Positions 1 to 8,451 are shown, numbered from the stretch's first letter. The stretch is DNA of 60,893 bases from Tissierellales bacterium (GCA_016938195.1 JAFGVC010000107.1:1-60893); one strand, 5' to 3'. Notes: generated from the sequence alone by a model not told the origin. Made by a program: numbers and translations.

Positions 1-1
1 G

Positions 2-910
2 ACGGCCCTCAATGAACTCCGAAACCAATGTGCAGAGTATTCTGCGGTGTTTGATATGATGGGAAAAATATCTTCGTATACGAGCCGAAGGGAAGTCATA
101 GGTAAAATAAAAGAACTATTTTTGTTTATTTTTGGCGCACAAGACTTTAAGTTTTGGAGCGAGGAATCTGAGAAATTACCAAAAGAAATTGAAATACTCA
201 AGGTTAAGAAGGAGGATTTCTATTTATTCTTAAAAGAAGAAAATAGATTTTGTCTAAAAATTGAATGGGATGGCATTCATTATGGAATCATAGACGCAAA
301 GGGCTTTATGTTTCCTCGATATATTGAAAAATATTTGAATCTAGCGATAGAGATTGCAAAATTCAGTGGATTGGTATTACACAACAATCAGCAATATGAA
401 ATCATTAAGGCTTCGGAGAAAGAATTGATGCATCTAAGCTTTCATGATACGATGACAGGGTTGCATAACAGAACCTACATCAATCGTCTATTATCTGAAA
501 ATGTAAAAGATTGCAAAACCATTGTTTTTATGTTTGATATCGATCGACTAAAATATGTCAATGATCATTATGGGCATGCTGAAGGTGATCAACTGATTAA
601 TAGCTTTGCTATGATTTTAGCAAAAAGCTTTAGGGAAACAGATATTGTCGCAAGAATTGGCGGGGATGAATTTGCTGCTGTCTTATATGATGCAGATGCT
701 CAAACTGCTGAAATAATTAAACATAGAATCATAGAAGAGATCAAGGTAAATAATGAAAATTTAGAAAAAAAATTCTTGGCTCTTAGCGTTTCTATTGGAT
801 ATGCTATTCCACAGAGTGAAAAAGACTCTATAGAAGAATTAATGAAAAAAGCCGATGCTTTAATGTATGAAGATAAAATGAGCAAAAGAACAAAGGAATC
901 TCGTATCTAA
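2..910 (+). CDS. GGDEF-domain diguanylate cyclase, 5' end cut off by the window edge
   Basis: The C-terminal half is a GGDEF domain that would make cyclic di-GMP from two GTP. The GGDEF signature is intact about 205 codons after the GTG at 47, and the product-inhibition I-site RETD stands exactly five residues before it. The upstream ~100 residues look like a GAF-type or other sensory domain, but I cannot name it. A GTG at 47 could serve as a start, yet the same frame is open to the first base of the window with a coiled-coil-like sequence, and no ribosome site precedes the GTG. I therefore read it as the tail of a longer sensor cyclase. The next gene follows after 12 bases, probably in the same transcript. 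Confidence 0.85.
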   Translation, partial: TALNELRNQCAEYSAVFDMMGKISSYTSRREVIGKIKELFLFIFGAQDFKFWSEESEKLPKEIEILKVKKEDFYLFLKEENRFCLKIEWDGIHYGIIDAKGFMFPRYIEKYLNLAIEIAKFSGLVLHNNQQYEIIKASEKELMHLSFHDTMTGLHNRTYINRLLSENVKDCKTIVFMFDIDRLKYVNDHYGHAEGDQLINSFAMILAKSFRETDIVARIGGDEFAAVLYDADAQTAEIIKHRIIEEIKVNNENLEKKFLALSVSIGYAIPQSEKDSIEELMKKADALMYEDKMSKRTKESRI

Positions 911-922
911 GGGGGTGATTTC

Positions 923-1519
923 ATGAAAAGAGAACTTGGAAGAAAGCTATATTCAATTTCTGAATTGTATTGGATTTGTTATAAAGCAATGCGGACGATC
1001 AGGTATCTTTCAAAGGCAAAAAAAAGCAAGGACTTGGATGAGGGATTTATTGAAAGAATCATGTTAGCTGTCACCGAGGTCAACGGTTGTGCTATTTGTT
1101 CTTATGCACATAGCAAGATGGCATTAGAAGCCGGGATGAGTAACGAAGAAATACAGAAGATGCTCGCTGGAATTATGACAGATGCACCGCCTGAAGAAAT
1201 GTCAGCTGTCATGTTTGCGCAATACTACGCAGAAAGTCGCGGGAACCCTTCAGCTGAGGCTTGGAATCGCATTGTGGAGATATACGGCTTATCCAAGGCA
1301 AGGGGGATACTCGGAGCTATTCGTATTATTATGTTAGGAAATGCTTATGGTATACCTTGGAGTTCTTTTTTTGAAAGATTTAAAGGAAAGCCTGATGTTC
1401 GAAGCAATATTTTATATGAGACGGCTGTGATTATCATTGGAAGCTTGCTTTTGCCGGTCGCTATGATTCATGCTGTCGTCTCGAATCTGCTGGGATTACC
1501 TATCAATACATTTCGATGA
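923..1519 (+). CDS. AhpD-like / carboxymuconolactone decarboxylase family protein
   Basis: A 198-residue protein with the alkylhydroperoxidase-D core: the redox motif CAICSYAH (Cys-x-x-Cys followed by a His three residues on) near residues 57-64, inside an all-helical domain. Family members reduce peroxides or handle thiol redox exchange. The substrate here is unknown. After the core there is a hydrophobic segment at about residues 155-190 that could anchor the protein in the membrane, which is unusual for small AhpD proteins. The start ATG has a good ribosome site (AAGGGGGTGA). It follows the diguanylate cyclase by 12 bases. Confidence 0.75.
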   Translation: MKRELGRKLYSISELYWICYKAMRTIRYLSKAKKSKDLDEGFIERIMLAVTEVNGCAICSYAHSKMALEAGMSNEEIQKMLAGIMTDAPPEEMSAVMFAQYYAESRGNPSAEAWNRIVEIYGLSKARGILGAIRIIMLGNAYGIPWSSFFERFKGKPDVRSNILYETAVIIIGSLLLPVAMIHAVVSNLLGLPINTFR

Positions 1520-1630
1520 GATAGTTGTTTTATTGAATCATTAATTATGGAAAAACTAAGCAGTTATATAAAAACTTCATTAATCGATTAAAAAAAGCGA
1601 TGATTGATGATTGGAAATGGAGGATATTTT

Positions 1631-2515
1631 ATGTCAGAATATTTATTAACCTGCTGTTCAACAGCTGATATGCCATTGGAATATTTAAAAGGGAGAAATA
1701 TTCCGTTCGTCTGTTTTCACTATCAGATGGATGGGATTGAATATCCCGACGATTTGGGACAGACGATGTCGTTGGAAGATTTTTATACAAGAGTTGAAAA
1801 TGGAGCGATGCCTACAACCTCGCAAGTAAATGTTGGCGAATTCATTGCTTTTTTCGAACCCTTTTTGAAAGCTGGACAGGACATTTTACATATTTCACTT
1901 TCAAGTGGATTGTCGGGTTCATATCAGTCGGCTCAAATGGCACGTGAGGAGCTTTTAAAAAAGTATCCCGGCAGAAAACTTATGATTGTCGATTCGCTTG
2001 GTGCTTCATCAGGCTACGGTCTGTTGGTGGATACGGCAGCAGATTTGCGAGATCGTGGCGAGGAACTCGAGAAAACTTATGATTATTTATTGGAGCAAAG
2101 ATTATACGTCCACCACTGGTTTTTTTCGACGAACTTGGCACATTACAAACGAGGAGGACGAATATCAGCCACATCTGCGGCTTTGGGTACGATGCTAAAC
2201 ATGTGTCCCTTGATGAATGTTGATAATATGGGGAAATTAATTCCAAGGGCAAAAATAAGAGGCAAAAAACACGTGATTAACGAAATGGTAAAAAAAATGG
2301 AAGCTCACGCACAATCAGGGAGTCAATATTCCGGGAAATGTTTTATTTCTCATTCTGCATGTGGTGAGGACGCTCATGCGTTAGCTAGGTTGCTTGAAGA
2401 GAATTTTCCGAAAATTAAACAGGCCATTCACATCAATAATATCGGAACTGTGATTGGGTCTCACACAGGTCCGGGAACGGTTGCACTTTTCTTTTATGGA
2501 GATCAACGCGAGTAG
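1631..2515 (+). CDS. DegV family fatty-acid-binding protein
   Basis: DegV/FakB-type protein of 294 residues. In Firmicutes such proteins bind a fatty acid and present it to a fatty-acid kinase for phosphorylation and entry into phospholipids. The N-terminal TCCSTADMP loop, the SSGLSGSYQSA motif near residue 90 and a C-terminal H-T-G-P-G-T motif are family hallmarks. The longer frame begins at a TTG at 1604, but ATG 1631 is preceded by ATGGAGGAT seven bases upstream and gives the usual DegV N-terminus, so I chose it. No fakA gene is adjacent, so the partner kinase must be elsewhere. Confidence 0.88.
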   Translation: MSEYLLTCCSTADMPLEYLKGRNIPFVCFHYQMDGIEYPDDLGQTMSLEDFYTRVENGAMPTTSQVNVGEFIAFFEPFLKAGQDILHISLSSGLSGSYQSAQMAREELLKKYPGRKLMIVDSLGASSGYGLLVDTAADLRDRGEELEKTYDYLLEQRLYVHHWFFSTNLAHYKRGGRISATSAALGTMLNMCPLMNVDNMGKLIPRAKIRGKKHVINEMVKKMEAHAQSGSQYSGKCFISHSACGEDAHALARLLEENFPKIKQAIHINNIGTVIGSHTGPGTVALFFYGDQRE

Positions 2516-2518
2516 CTC

Positions 2519-2547
2519 TTAACAAAACAAAGGTTTGATGGTATAAT
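2519..2547 (+). promoter_or_regulatory. Sigma-A promoter of the Y-family polymerase gene
   Basis: TTAACA at 2519-2524 and TATAAT at 2542-2547 are separated by 17 bases. Only one base departs from consensus in the two boxes. The start site would fall around 2554, inside the LexA-type box. Confidence 0.75.
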
Positions 2548-2552
2548 AAAAT

Positions 2553-2566
2553 CAAACTAATGTTCG
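2553..2566 (+). promoter_or_regulatory. Probable LexA (SOS) box
   Basis: CAAACTAATGTTCG matches the Gram-positive LexA/DinR consensus CGAAC-N4-GTTCG at nine of ten fixed positions. It overlaps the predicted transcription start of the DNA polymerase gene, where LexA bound there would block transcription. Binding is inferred from the match and its position. Confidence 0.65.
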
Positions 2567-2580
2567 GTTAGGAGGTCTTT

Positions 2581-3834
2581 ATGTCAAAAAAAAATATTAT
2601 GCACCTTGATGTCAACTCAGCTTTTTTATCATGGCATGGGGCTTATTTAAGACAGCTAGGACAGGAAGATGATTTAATGAACATTCCTTGTGTCATAGGG
2701 GGCAACGAGAAAAAACGACATGGCATTGTCCTAGCTAAATCCATTCCGGCCAAAAAAAGAGGGGTTAAAACAGGACAGTCTTTGATGGAAGCTAGACAAC
2801 ATTGCCCTGACTTGAAAGTGATTCCGCCAAGATACGATGTTTATGTCAAGGCTAGCCAAGCGCTTATAGAATTGTTAAAGACGTATACGCCCAAGGTAGA
2901 TGTTTTCAGTATTGACGAGTGCTTTATGGATATGACAGGGACAGAGGGGATACATGGAGATTTATTGACATTTGCGTTTTCTTTAAAAGAAAAAATTAAA
3001 AACGATTTCGGATATACGGTTAACATAGGATTATCTGAAAATAAGTTGCTTGCAAAGCAAGCCAGTGAATTTGAAAAGCCTGATCGTGTACATACGCTTT
3101 ATCCTTCTGAAATAGAAACAAAGCTTTGGCCGTTGCCGGTAGGTGAACTTTTTATGGTGGGAACCAAAACGAGAGCCAAATTAAAAAAGATAGGGATTGA
3201 GACGATAGGAGACCTTGCTAAAACGGATAGAGGCCTATTGAAAAGTCTTTTGAAATCGCATGGCGAGCTCATTCATGATTATGCTCGCGGAATTGATCAA
3301 TCTGGATTTGAGGTTGTTCAAGCACTCCTTTTTAAAGGTGTCGGGAATGGCAGTACATTGCCCTTTGATGTTGAGGATTTGGACGTGGCTGGGAAAATTA
3401 TTTTTAGCTTGGTCGAATCAGCGGCAAAAAGACTTAGGGAGGCCTGTTTACAGGCGCAAGTTATATCGGTTGGCTTTAAGGATGAAGAGTTTATGTACCT
3501 TGCAAGACAGAGAAAATTACCTTATCATACCAGTTGCACACAGGACTTGTATATACAAACTTATCAACTGTTTGTTGAATTTTGGGATGGGAGGCCGATA
3601 AGACATATGAATGTTAGATTCACTGAATTATGTCCGTCGAAAGAAAAGCAAATGCATTTATTTCAAAGTCAGCAAATTCAAAAGATGGATCATCTAGACG
3701 CAACGATAGATGCAATTCGGAAAAAATACGGTGTTGAAGCTATTGTCAGAGGCACGTATCTTGAATCCGGACTCAGACCGATTTTAGGAGGTTATCCGGA
3801 TGATGAATATCCAAATATGAGAAGTATTTTATAA
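2581..3834 (+). CDS. dinB: Y-family DNA polymerase (DNA polymerase IV, DinB)
   Basis: A translesion polymerase of 417 residues, the usual DinB/PolY length. The first catalytic aspartate is D10 in HLDVNSAF, and the second acidic pair is D112-E113 in SIDECFMDM. The steric-gate region and a helix-hairpin-helix thumb (around GELFMVGTKTRAKLKKIGI) follow, and the C-terminal little-finger domain is complete. GGAGGT lies directly upstream of the ATG. It would copy past damaged bases at low fidelity in the cytoplasm. The LexA-type box in its promoter predicts induction during SOS. It is probably a single-gene transcript, or is read through into the aldo/keto reductase gene. Confidence 0.93.
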   Translation: MSKKNIMHLDVNSAFLSWHGAYLRQLGQEDDLMNIPCVIGGNEKKRHGIVLAKSIPAKKRGVKTGQSLMEARQHCPDLKVIPPRYDVYVKASQALIELLKTYTPKVDVFSIDECFMDMTGTEGIHGDLLTFAFSLKEKIKNDFGYTVNIGLSENKLLAKQASEFEKPDRVHTLYPSEIETKLWPLPVGELFMVGTKTRAKLKKIGIETIGDLAKTDRGLLKSLLKSHGELIHDYARGIDQSGFEVVQALLFKGVGNGSTLPFDVEDLDVAGKIIFSLVESAAKRLREACLQAQVISVGFKDEEFMYLARQRKLPYHTSCTQDLYIQTYQLFVEFWDGRPIRHMNVRFTELCPSKEKQMHLFQSQQIQKMDHLDATIDAIRKKYGVEAIVRGTYLESGLRPILGGYPDDEYPNMRSIL

Positions 3835-3897
3835 TTGTCAATAGAACAATTGCGTGAAAAATGGCAGTGGATTGTTTAAGTATAAAAGGAGGAAGAT

Positions 3898-5019
3898 ATG
3901 GAGTATAGAAAGCTAGAAAAATTAAATGTTGCACCCTCACTTTTGGGATTTGGTTGTATGCGATTTCCAGTTACACCGGATCAACAAATAGATGAGGAAA
4001 AGGCAAAAGCTTTACTAGATCAATCGATAGCGAATGGAGTGACCTATATTGATACAGCCTATCCTTATCATGAGAAAAAAAGTGAAGCGTTTGTGGGACG
4101 TGCATTATCAAAATATAAAAGGGCGGATTATTTTTTAGCGACAAAATTACCCGTATGGATGATCACAGAGACTTCACAAGTCAGGGCTTATTTTGAAGAG
4201 CAATGCTTAAATTTACAGACGGACTACATCGATTTCTATTTATTTCACGCCTTAAATAAAGAACGATGGGAAAATATTAAAAAACTCAAAATGATTGAAG
4301 AGGTCGAGAAATTAAGGGAAGAAAAAAAGATTCGATTCATAGGCTTTTCTTTTCACGATGAGTATCCTATATTTGAAGAGATACTGACCTATAAAGATTG
4401 GGACTTTTGTCAAATCCAGTTAAATTATGTCGACACGAATATTCAACAAGGACTGAAGGGATATGACTTAGCCACTGAACGGGGCGTTCCTGTCATTATT
4501 ATGGAGCCTGTAAAGGGAGGCGCTTTAGCGAAGCTACCTGATGAGATGGAAAAAGTTTTTAAAGGTATACATCCTGAACGTTCGGTTGCTTCTTGGGCTT
4601 TTCGATACGTTGCTTCTTTAAATAATGTCAAGGTAGTGCTATCCGGCATGTCGGATATGCAGCAGGTAGAAGATAATTTAAAAACCTTCACTGATTTTAA
4701 ACCATTGAATACCAAAGAAATGTTAGCTGTGGAACAGGTGACAAAGATATATAACAGTCGTCAAATGAATGGATGCACAGGATGCAATTATTGTATGCCC
4801 TGCCCTTATGGGGTTGATATTCCGGGAAATTTTGCAATATGGAATAGAAGTGCTATCTATGAAGACATGAATAAAGGGCAAAGCAAATATGATGCATTGG
4901 ACGACAAGAAGAAAGCTAGTGCTTGTCAGACATGCGGAGTTTGTGAGAGCAAGTGTCCACAGTCAATTACCATTATTGAAGATCTAAAAAAAGTATCTAA
5001 GCTTTTCGAAAAAAAATAA
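3898..5019 (+). CDS. Aldo/keto reductase with C-terminal ferredoxin domain
   Basis: The N-terminal ~280 residues form an aldo/keto reductase barrel, with catalytic-type D52 and Tyr at 55/57 in IDTAYPYH and a lysine in ATKLP. The C-terminal ~90 residues carry two Fe-S type cysteine clusters, one from C293 (CTGCNYCMPCPYG) and one from C343 (CQTCGVCESKCP). This is the common clostridial ferredoxin-linked branch of the family. It presumably reduces a carbonyl substrate using ferredoxin-type electrons, but the substrate is unknown. The start ATG has AGGAGG five bases upstream. No terminator is evident before it. Confidence 0.88.
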   Translation: MEYRKLEKLNVAPSLLGFGCMRFPVTPDQQIDEEKAKALLDQSIANGVTYIDTAYPYHEKKSEAFVGRALSKYKRADYFLATKLPVWMITETSQVRAYFEEQCLNLQTDYIDFYLFHALNKERWENIKKLKMIEEVEKLREEKKIRFIGFSFHDEYPIFEEILTYKDWDFCQIQLNYVDTNIQQGLKGYDLATERGVPVIIMEPVKGGALAKLPDEMEKVFKGIHPERSVASWAFRYVASLNNVKVVLSGMSDMQQVEDNLKTFTDFKPLNTKEMLAVEQVTKIYNSRQMNGCTGCNYCMPCPYGVDIPGNFAIWNRSAIYEDMNKGQSKYDALDDKKKASACQTCGVCESKCPQSITIIEDLKKVSKLFEKK

Positions 5020-5074
5020 AAGCGTTGCTAAAATCATAATTTGCCAAAAAAAAACGTGAAATATATTTTTTTGG

Positions 5075-5083
5075 TGTTATAAT
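5075..5083 (+). promoter_or_regulatory. Extended -10 promoter before the SEC-C gene
   Basis: TG at 5075-5076, one base, then TATAAT at 5078-5083 form an extended -10 element. No good -35 box is seen. Confidence 0.5.
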
Positions 5084-5115
5084 GATAACTGATTAAATAC
5101 AGAAAGGAAAATACG

Positions 5116-5619
5116 ATGTCACTATATACAGAATGGCAAGCTCTTTCTACAAAAGAGCGAACTCAAGAACAATACGATCAATTTTGGGGAGAATATTTAC
5201 CGAAAGAGCAAGCAATTTATGAGCAAATACTTTTGGAGAATCAAAAAGCTATAGAAGGGTCGTTAGCTTTTTTAGCTGAAAAATTTGAAATGTCTGAAAC
5301 TGTCTTTTGTGGTTTTATGGATGGTATTAATACGAGTTTAATGGAAGAAATTGACTTGGAGTTTTTGACCGGTGAGAGTTTCATTAAGCTAGAGGTGAAT
5401 TTTGAAAAATTATACTACAATATGATGGCTGCACAAGCGGAGTGGCTTTACAACTTATCTCAGTGGGATGATATTTTGACACTTGAACAGCGAAAAAACA
5501 TCAAGAAAGAGTATAATAAATCAAAGATAGTGGTTAAAGGAAAAAAAATTGGTCGTAATGATTTATGCCCATGTGGCAGTGGAAAAAAATATAAACATTG
5601 CTGTTTAAATAAAGCTTAA
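5116..5619 (+). CDS. SEC-C motif protein
   Basis: A 167-residue acidic, mostly helical protein ending in a SEC-C zinc-binding motif: [18 protein letters not shown], with the C-x-C-(x8)-CC zinc ligands at the extreme C-terminus. The same motif ends SecA and many small proteins and is used for protein or ribosome binding. The N-terminal part is not recognised. An AGAAAGGAAA ribosome site precedes the ATG. Its function cannot be stated beyond a likely protein-binding role. Confidence 0.75.
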   Translation: MSLYTEWQALSTKERTQEQYDQFWGEYLPKEQAIYEQILLENQKAIEGSLAFLAEKFEMSETVFCGFMDGINTSLMEEIDLEFLTGESFIKLEVNFEKLYYNMMAAQAEWLYNLSQWDDILTLEQRKNIKKEYNKSKIVVKGKKIGRNDLCPCGSGKKYKHCCLNKA

Positions 5620-5689
5620 ATATAAAAAAATGCTCCAATGCTTAGAACCCTAATTGGTGCAGGTTACATTAGAATACTGGGAGCTAATT

Positions 5690-6241
5690 ATGGGAATTCT
5701 AGAGTTAGGGATTATTGCCATAGGTTTATCTATGGATGCTTTTGCAGTATCTGTATGCAAAGGCCTTTCAATGAAAAATCATTATATCAAAAATGCACTG
5801 ATAATAGGTTTATTTTTTGGAGGATTTCAAGCCATAATGCCTATTATTGGTTACACCGCAGGATGGAAGTTTAAAGCTTATATTGTGTCCTTTGATCACT
5901 GGATTGCTTTTTTCGCATTATCAGCTATTGGGATTAAAATGATTGTGGATTCAAAAAAAACTTGTCCGGTCCAAGATGGCGACATTTGCTTGAAAACACT
6001 CACATTGCTAGCGATAGCAACGAGTATTGATGCTTTGATAGTGGGCATTACGCTATCGTTTTTAGAGGTTAACTTGCTTGAAGCTATCGGAATCATCGGG
6101 ATTATCACATTTATTCTTTCTGTGGTAGGCGTGGGCATCGGACATAAATTCGGAAGTCGCTTTAATATGAAAACAGAATTGATTGGAGGCTTGACGTTGA
6201 TTGTTATGGGGACCAAGATTTTGATTGAGCATCTCATATAA
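5690..6241 (+). CDS. mntP: MntP manganese efflux pump
   Basis: A 183-residue membrane protein with six predicted helices and the two DUF204 repeat motifs, SMDAFAVSVCKG near the N-terminus and SIDALIVGITLSF in the middle. Each contains the conserved Asp of the Mn2+ path. MntP exports manganese from the cytoplasm. The open frame reaches back to 5654, but ATG 5690 has GGGAG six bases upstream and gives the standard N-terminus. No Mn2+ riboswitch (yybP-ykoY) could be recognised in the 70-base leader. It sits between the SEC-C and flavodoxin genes with short gaps. Confidence 0.9.
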   Translation: MGILELGIIAIGLSMDAFAVSVCKGLSMKNHYIKNALIIGLFFGGFQAIMPIIGYTAGWKFKAYIVSFDHWIAFFALSAIGIKMIVDSKKTCPVQDGDICLKTLTLLAIATSIDALIVGITLSFLEVNLLEAIGIIGIITFILSVVGVGIGHKFGSRFNMKTELIGGLTLIVMGTKILIEHLI

Positions 6242-6260
6242 AAACATGGGGAGAATTAGG

Positions 6261-6812
6261 ATGGGTAAGACAATAGTGATTTTTAAGTCAAAAACGGGCT
6301 TTACACAAAAGTATGCGGAGTGGATTGGAGAAGAACTTCAATGCGAAGTAATGGATTTAGCAAGCGCAAAAAAACATGATTTAGAACCATATGATACGTT
6401 TATATATGGAGGAAGTTTGTACGCTTCAGGCATTTTAGGATTAAAAGAAATGATGAAAAAAATGGATGCATACCATGAAAAAAATCTAATCATATTTGCT
6501 GTTGGAGCGACACCGTATACAGACACGCTGGAAGAAGAGCTTGCAAATAAAAATATCCCTCAGGCAAGAAAACATGATACGAGAATCTTCTATTTCAGGG
6601 GAGGATTTAATTTAGAAAAGCTGAATATGATTGATAGAAAACTCATGCTGATGATGAAAAAAATTATCAGCAAAAAACCGGAAAATCAAAGAACAGATGA
6701 TGAAATAGGTCTATTGGAAGCTTTTGACCAACCTGTTGACTTTACAAACAGAGATGAGATTAAGAGGCTTTTGGAATACCATCAAGCCTGCTCTAGAAGT
6801 ACTGATGCCTAA
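6261..6812 (+). CDS. Flavodoxin-domain protein (protoporphyrinogen-oxidase-like)
   Basis: A flavodoxin fold of 183 residues with the FMN phosphate loop FKSKTGFTQKYA at the N-terminus and YGGSLYASGILG as the second flavin loop. It resembles the HemG-like/flavodoxin_5 family rather than small electron-carrier flavodoxins. ATG 6261 is favoured over the upstream TTG 6225 and ATG 6246 because GGGGAG lies seven bases before it. The gene overlaps the following LysE-type gene by 8 bases, which suggests coupled translation. Its redox partner is unknown. Confidence 0.8.
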   Translation: MGKTIVIFKSKTGFTQKYAEWIGEELQCEVMDLASAKKHDLEPYDTFIYGGSLYASGILGLKEMMKKMDAYHEKNLIIFAVGATPYTDTLEEELANKNIPQARKHDTRIFYFRGGFNLEKLNMIDRKLMLMMKKIISKKPENQRTDDEIGLLEAFDQPVDFTNRDEIKRLLEYHQACSRSTDA

Positions 6813-7386
6813 TCTATTGGCTTTTTTATCTTATGTGATTATGACCACCTTTACACCTGGTCCTAATAATATCATGTCTATGTCAAACGCAAGCCGACAC
6901 GGTATGCGAAAGAGTATTGGTTTCAATTTTGGCGTATTTGCCGGGTTCTTAATCATTATTGCATTGAGCAGCTTGTTTAGCGAGATGATTTATCAAATGA
7001 TGCCGTCAGTAAAGCCTTATATGACTTACATAGGCGCTGCTTATATTTTATGGCTTGCGTGGAAGACTTATAAGAGTAAACCTCATGAAGACAATAACGA
7101 AAAAAGAAAAACCAATACCTTTAAAGCAGGGCTGATGCTTCAATTTGTCAATCCAAAGGTGATTCTTTATTGCATTACTATAACGGCAACATTTATCACG
7201 CCTTATTATAACGGCGTGATGGCTATTGCAGGATTTGCGGTGTTTCTAGCATCGGTGGGTTTATTATCTACTTGTGTATGGGGATTGTTTGGGTCTTTAT
7301 TTCAATTATTTCTTGCTAAAAATTACAGGACTGTTAATACCATCATGGCGTTGCTGCTTGTCTACTGTGCAGCTTCTTTATTTTAA
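6805..7386 (+). CDS. LysE-family amino acid exporter
   Basis: A 193-residue LysE/RhtB-type exporter. The N-terminal signature TPGPNN lies in the first helix, about six hydrophobic segments follow, and NPKVILY in the middle is a second family landmark. Proteins of this family export amino acids or related small solutes; the substrate cannot be told from sequence. The open frame starts at 6724, but ATG 6805 gives the normal LysE N-terminus (MPNLLAFLSYV). Its ribosome site is weak (AGAAG), so translation is probably coupled to the overlapping flavodoxin gene. Confidence 0.85.
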   Translation: MPNLLAFLSYVIMTTFTPGPNNIMSMSNASRHGMRKSIGFNFGVFAGFLIIIALSSLFSEMIYQMMPSVKPYMTYIGAAYILWLAWKTYKSKPHEDNNEKRKTNTFKAGLMLQFVNPKVILYCITITATFITPYYNGVMAIAGFAVFLASVGLLSTCVWGLFGSLFQLFLAKNYRTVNTIMALLLVYCAASLF

Positions 7387-7479
7387 GGTTATTTTCAAAA
7401 AAAAGAACCATTTGCGTTTCAAAGTGTTATAATATGATAAAATACATTATTGACATATAATTATCAAAGAGTCAATTGA

Positions 7480-7503
7480 AATTGTTAACATTTTGTAACA
7501 ATT
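7480..7503. repeat. Perfect 8-base inverted repeat before the lactate regulator gene
   Basis: AATTGTTA (7480-7487) and TAACAATT (7496-7503) flank an 8-base spacer and end just before the AAGGAGG ribosome site. This could be an operator or an RNA hairpin controlling access to the start. It does not match the TTGGT-N3-ACCAA box found downstream. Confidence 0.5.
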
Positions 7504-7516
7504 AAGGAGGCCGCGG

Positions 7517-8218
7517 ATGTTTCATGAGGTTATACCGGGGAAAATATATCAGCAAATCAATAAACAGATTCAAGAACTCATATTAGGGGGAGCCTTAAAA
7601 AAGGGAGACAAACTGCCACCTGAAAGACAGCTGGCCGAAGCTCTTAACGTGTCAAGAGCTTCTATACGCGAATCGTTTCGTTCACTTGAAATCATGGGAT
7701 TGATCGAGAGCCGGCCCGGAGAAGGAAATTTTATCGCTAGCTGCGATAATGCCATTATTTTTGAGCCGCTTTCGATCATGTTTAAACTTAATAATGGTAA
7801 GTTTAGAGACATATTAGAAATTAGAATGATACTTGAGGTTGAAGCAGCTGGTCTGGCCGCAGAAAGAATAACAGATGATCAACTCGAATTGCTTCAAACC
7901 TTGATGGAAGACCTTGAACAGAGTGATAATGAAAACCATAGTGTTGAAATTGACAAGAAAATTCACTATCTGATTGCCGAGTCAACGGGAAATTTTCTGA
8001 TTATCACAATGTTGGATGCCATCTCTTCACTAATGACAGATTTCATTGCAAATGCAAGGTTAATTATAGCAAAGAATATTTCAGAGCAAGGCAGGCTTAC
8101 CAAAATCCATAAAGATGTCGTCAAGGCATTATGTCAAAAAAATCCTCGATTAGCTCAGGACGCAATGAGGAGACATTTTTATTCCGTATGGGAAAGCATC
8201 GAAAACGAAGAAATGTAA
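7517..8218 (+). CDS. FadR/LldR-type GntR-family transcriptional regulator of lactate genes
   Basis: A 233-residue regulator. Residues ~8-75 form a GntR winged helix (KLPPERQLAEALNVSRASIRES), and the rest is an all-helical FCD ligand domain with the metal-site pattern of Asp and His residues. It precedes the etf-ldh-lactate permease genes, and two boxes of the PdhR/LldR type (TTGGT-N3-ACC) lie between it and them. The simplest reading is a repressor released by lactate or a related acid, as for LldR and for LctA of acetogens. An AAGGAGG site precedes the ATG, and a terminator follows the stop. Confidence 0.85.
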   Translation: MFHEVIPGKIYQQINKQIQELILGGALKKGDKLPPERQLAEALNVSRASIRESFRSLEIMGLIESRPGEGNFIASCDNAIIFEPLSIMFKLNNGKFRDILEIRMILEVEAAGLAAERITDDQLELLQTLMEDLEQSDNENHSVEIDKKIHYLIAESTGNFLIITMLDAISSLMTDFIANARLIIAKNISEQGRLTKIHKDVVKALCQKNPRLAQDAMRRHFYSVWESIENEEM

Positions 8219-8239
8219 GGACTCGCATAGAGTCCTTTT
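8217..8239 (+). terminator. Rho-independent terminator after the regulator gene
   Basis: AAGGACTC (8217-8224) pairs with GAGTCCTT (8230-8237) across a 5-base loop, followed by a short U run. The stem begins in the stop codon. It separates the regulator transcript from the lactate operon. Confidence 0.7.
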
Positions 8240-8299
8240 ACTTTGTGAAAAATTAAATAATTGTTTCTTTTTTTACGAAAAAGTGATAAATTTAATTCA

Positions 8300-8312
8300 T
8301 TGGTAAGACCAA
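8300..8312. promoter_or_regulatory. Operator 1, PdhR/LldR type
   Basis: TTGGTAAGACCAA is a perfect TTGGT-N3-ACCAA palindrome, the established recognition pattern of PdhR/LldR-type GntR regulators. It lies about 150 bases before the etfB start. Confidence 0.75.
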
Positions 8313-8376
8313 AATAATTTAATCATCGCCGATATACCTAGGAAAACGATTATTGAGAAAGAATAATCCGTATTTT

Positions 8377-8405
8377 TTGGCATAAACTTCCTAAAAGTAT
8401 ATTTT
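8377..8405 (+). promoter_or_regulatory. Possible sigma-A promoter of the lactate operon
   Basis: TTGGCA (8377-8382), 17 bases, then TATTTT (8400-8405). The -10 is poor. The position, just before operator 2, fits repression of initiation or early elongation. Confidence 0.4.
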
Positions 8406-8415
8406 TTTAGATTAC

Positions 8416-8428
8416 TTGGTCAGACCGT
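8416..8428. promoter_or_regulatory. Operator 2, PdhR/LldR type (imperfect)
   Basis: TTGGTCAGACCGT matches TTGGT-N3-ACCAA except for the last two bases. It is 24 bases before the etfB ATG. Paired with operator 1 about 116 bases upstream, it could support looping. Confidence 0.65.
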
Positions 8429-8451
8429 AAGACCGTATACAGGAGGTAATT

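Noticed and set aside
5620-5689. yybP-ykoY manganese riboswitch before mntP
   Set aside because: The leader is only about 70 bases and lacks the paired loop sequences of that riboswitch.
5638-5874. 78-codon frame overlapping mntP
   Set aside because: Out of frame with mntP and with no family features; MntP motifs clearly lie in the other frame.
8377-8395. Possible sigma-54 promoter TTGGCA before the lactate operon
   Set aside because: The -12 TTGC is missing (CTTCC instead), while the GntR-type operators fit sigma-A control.
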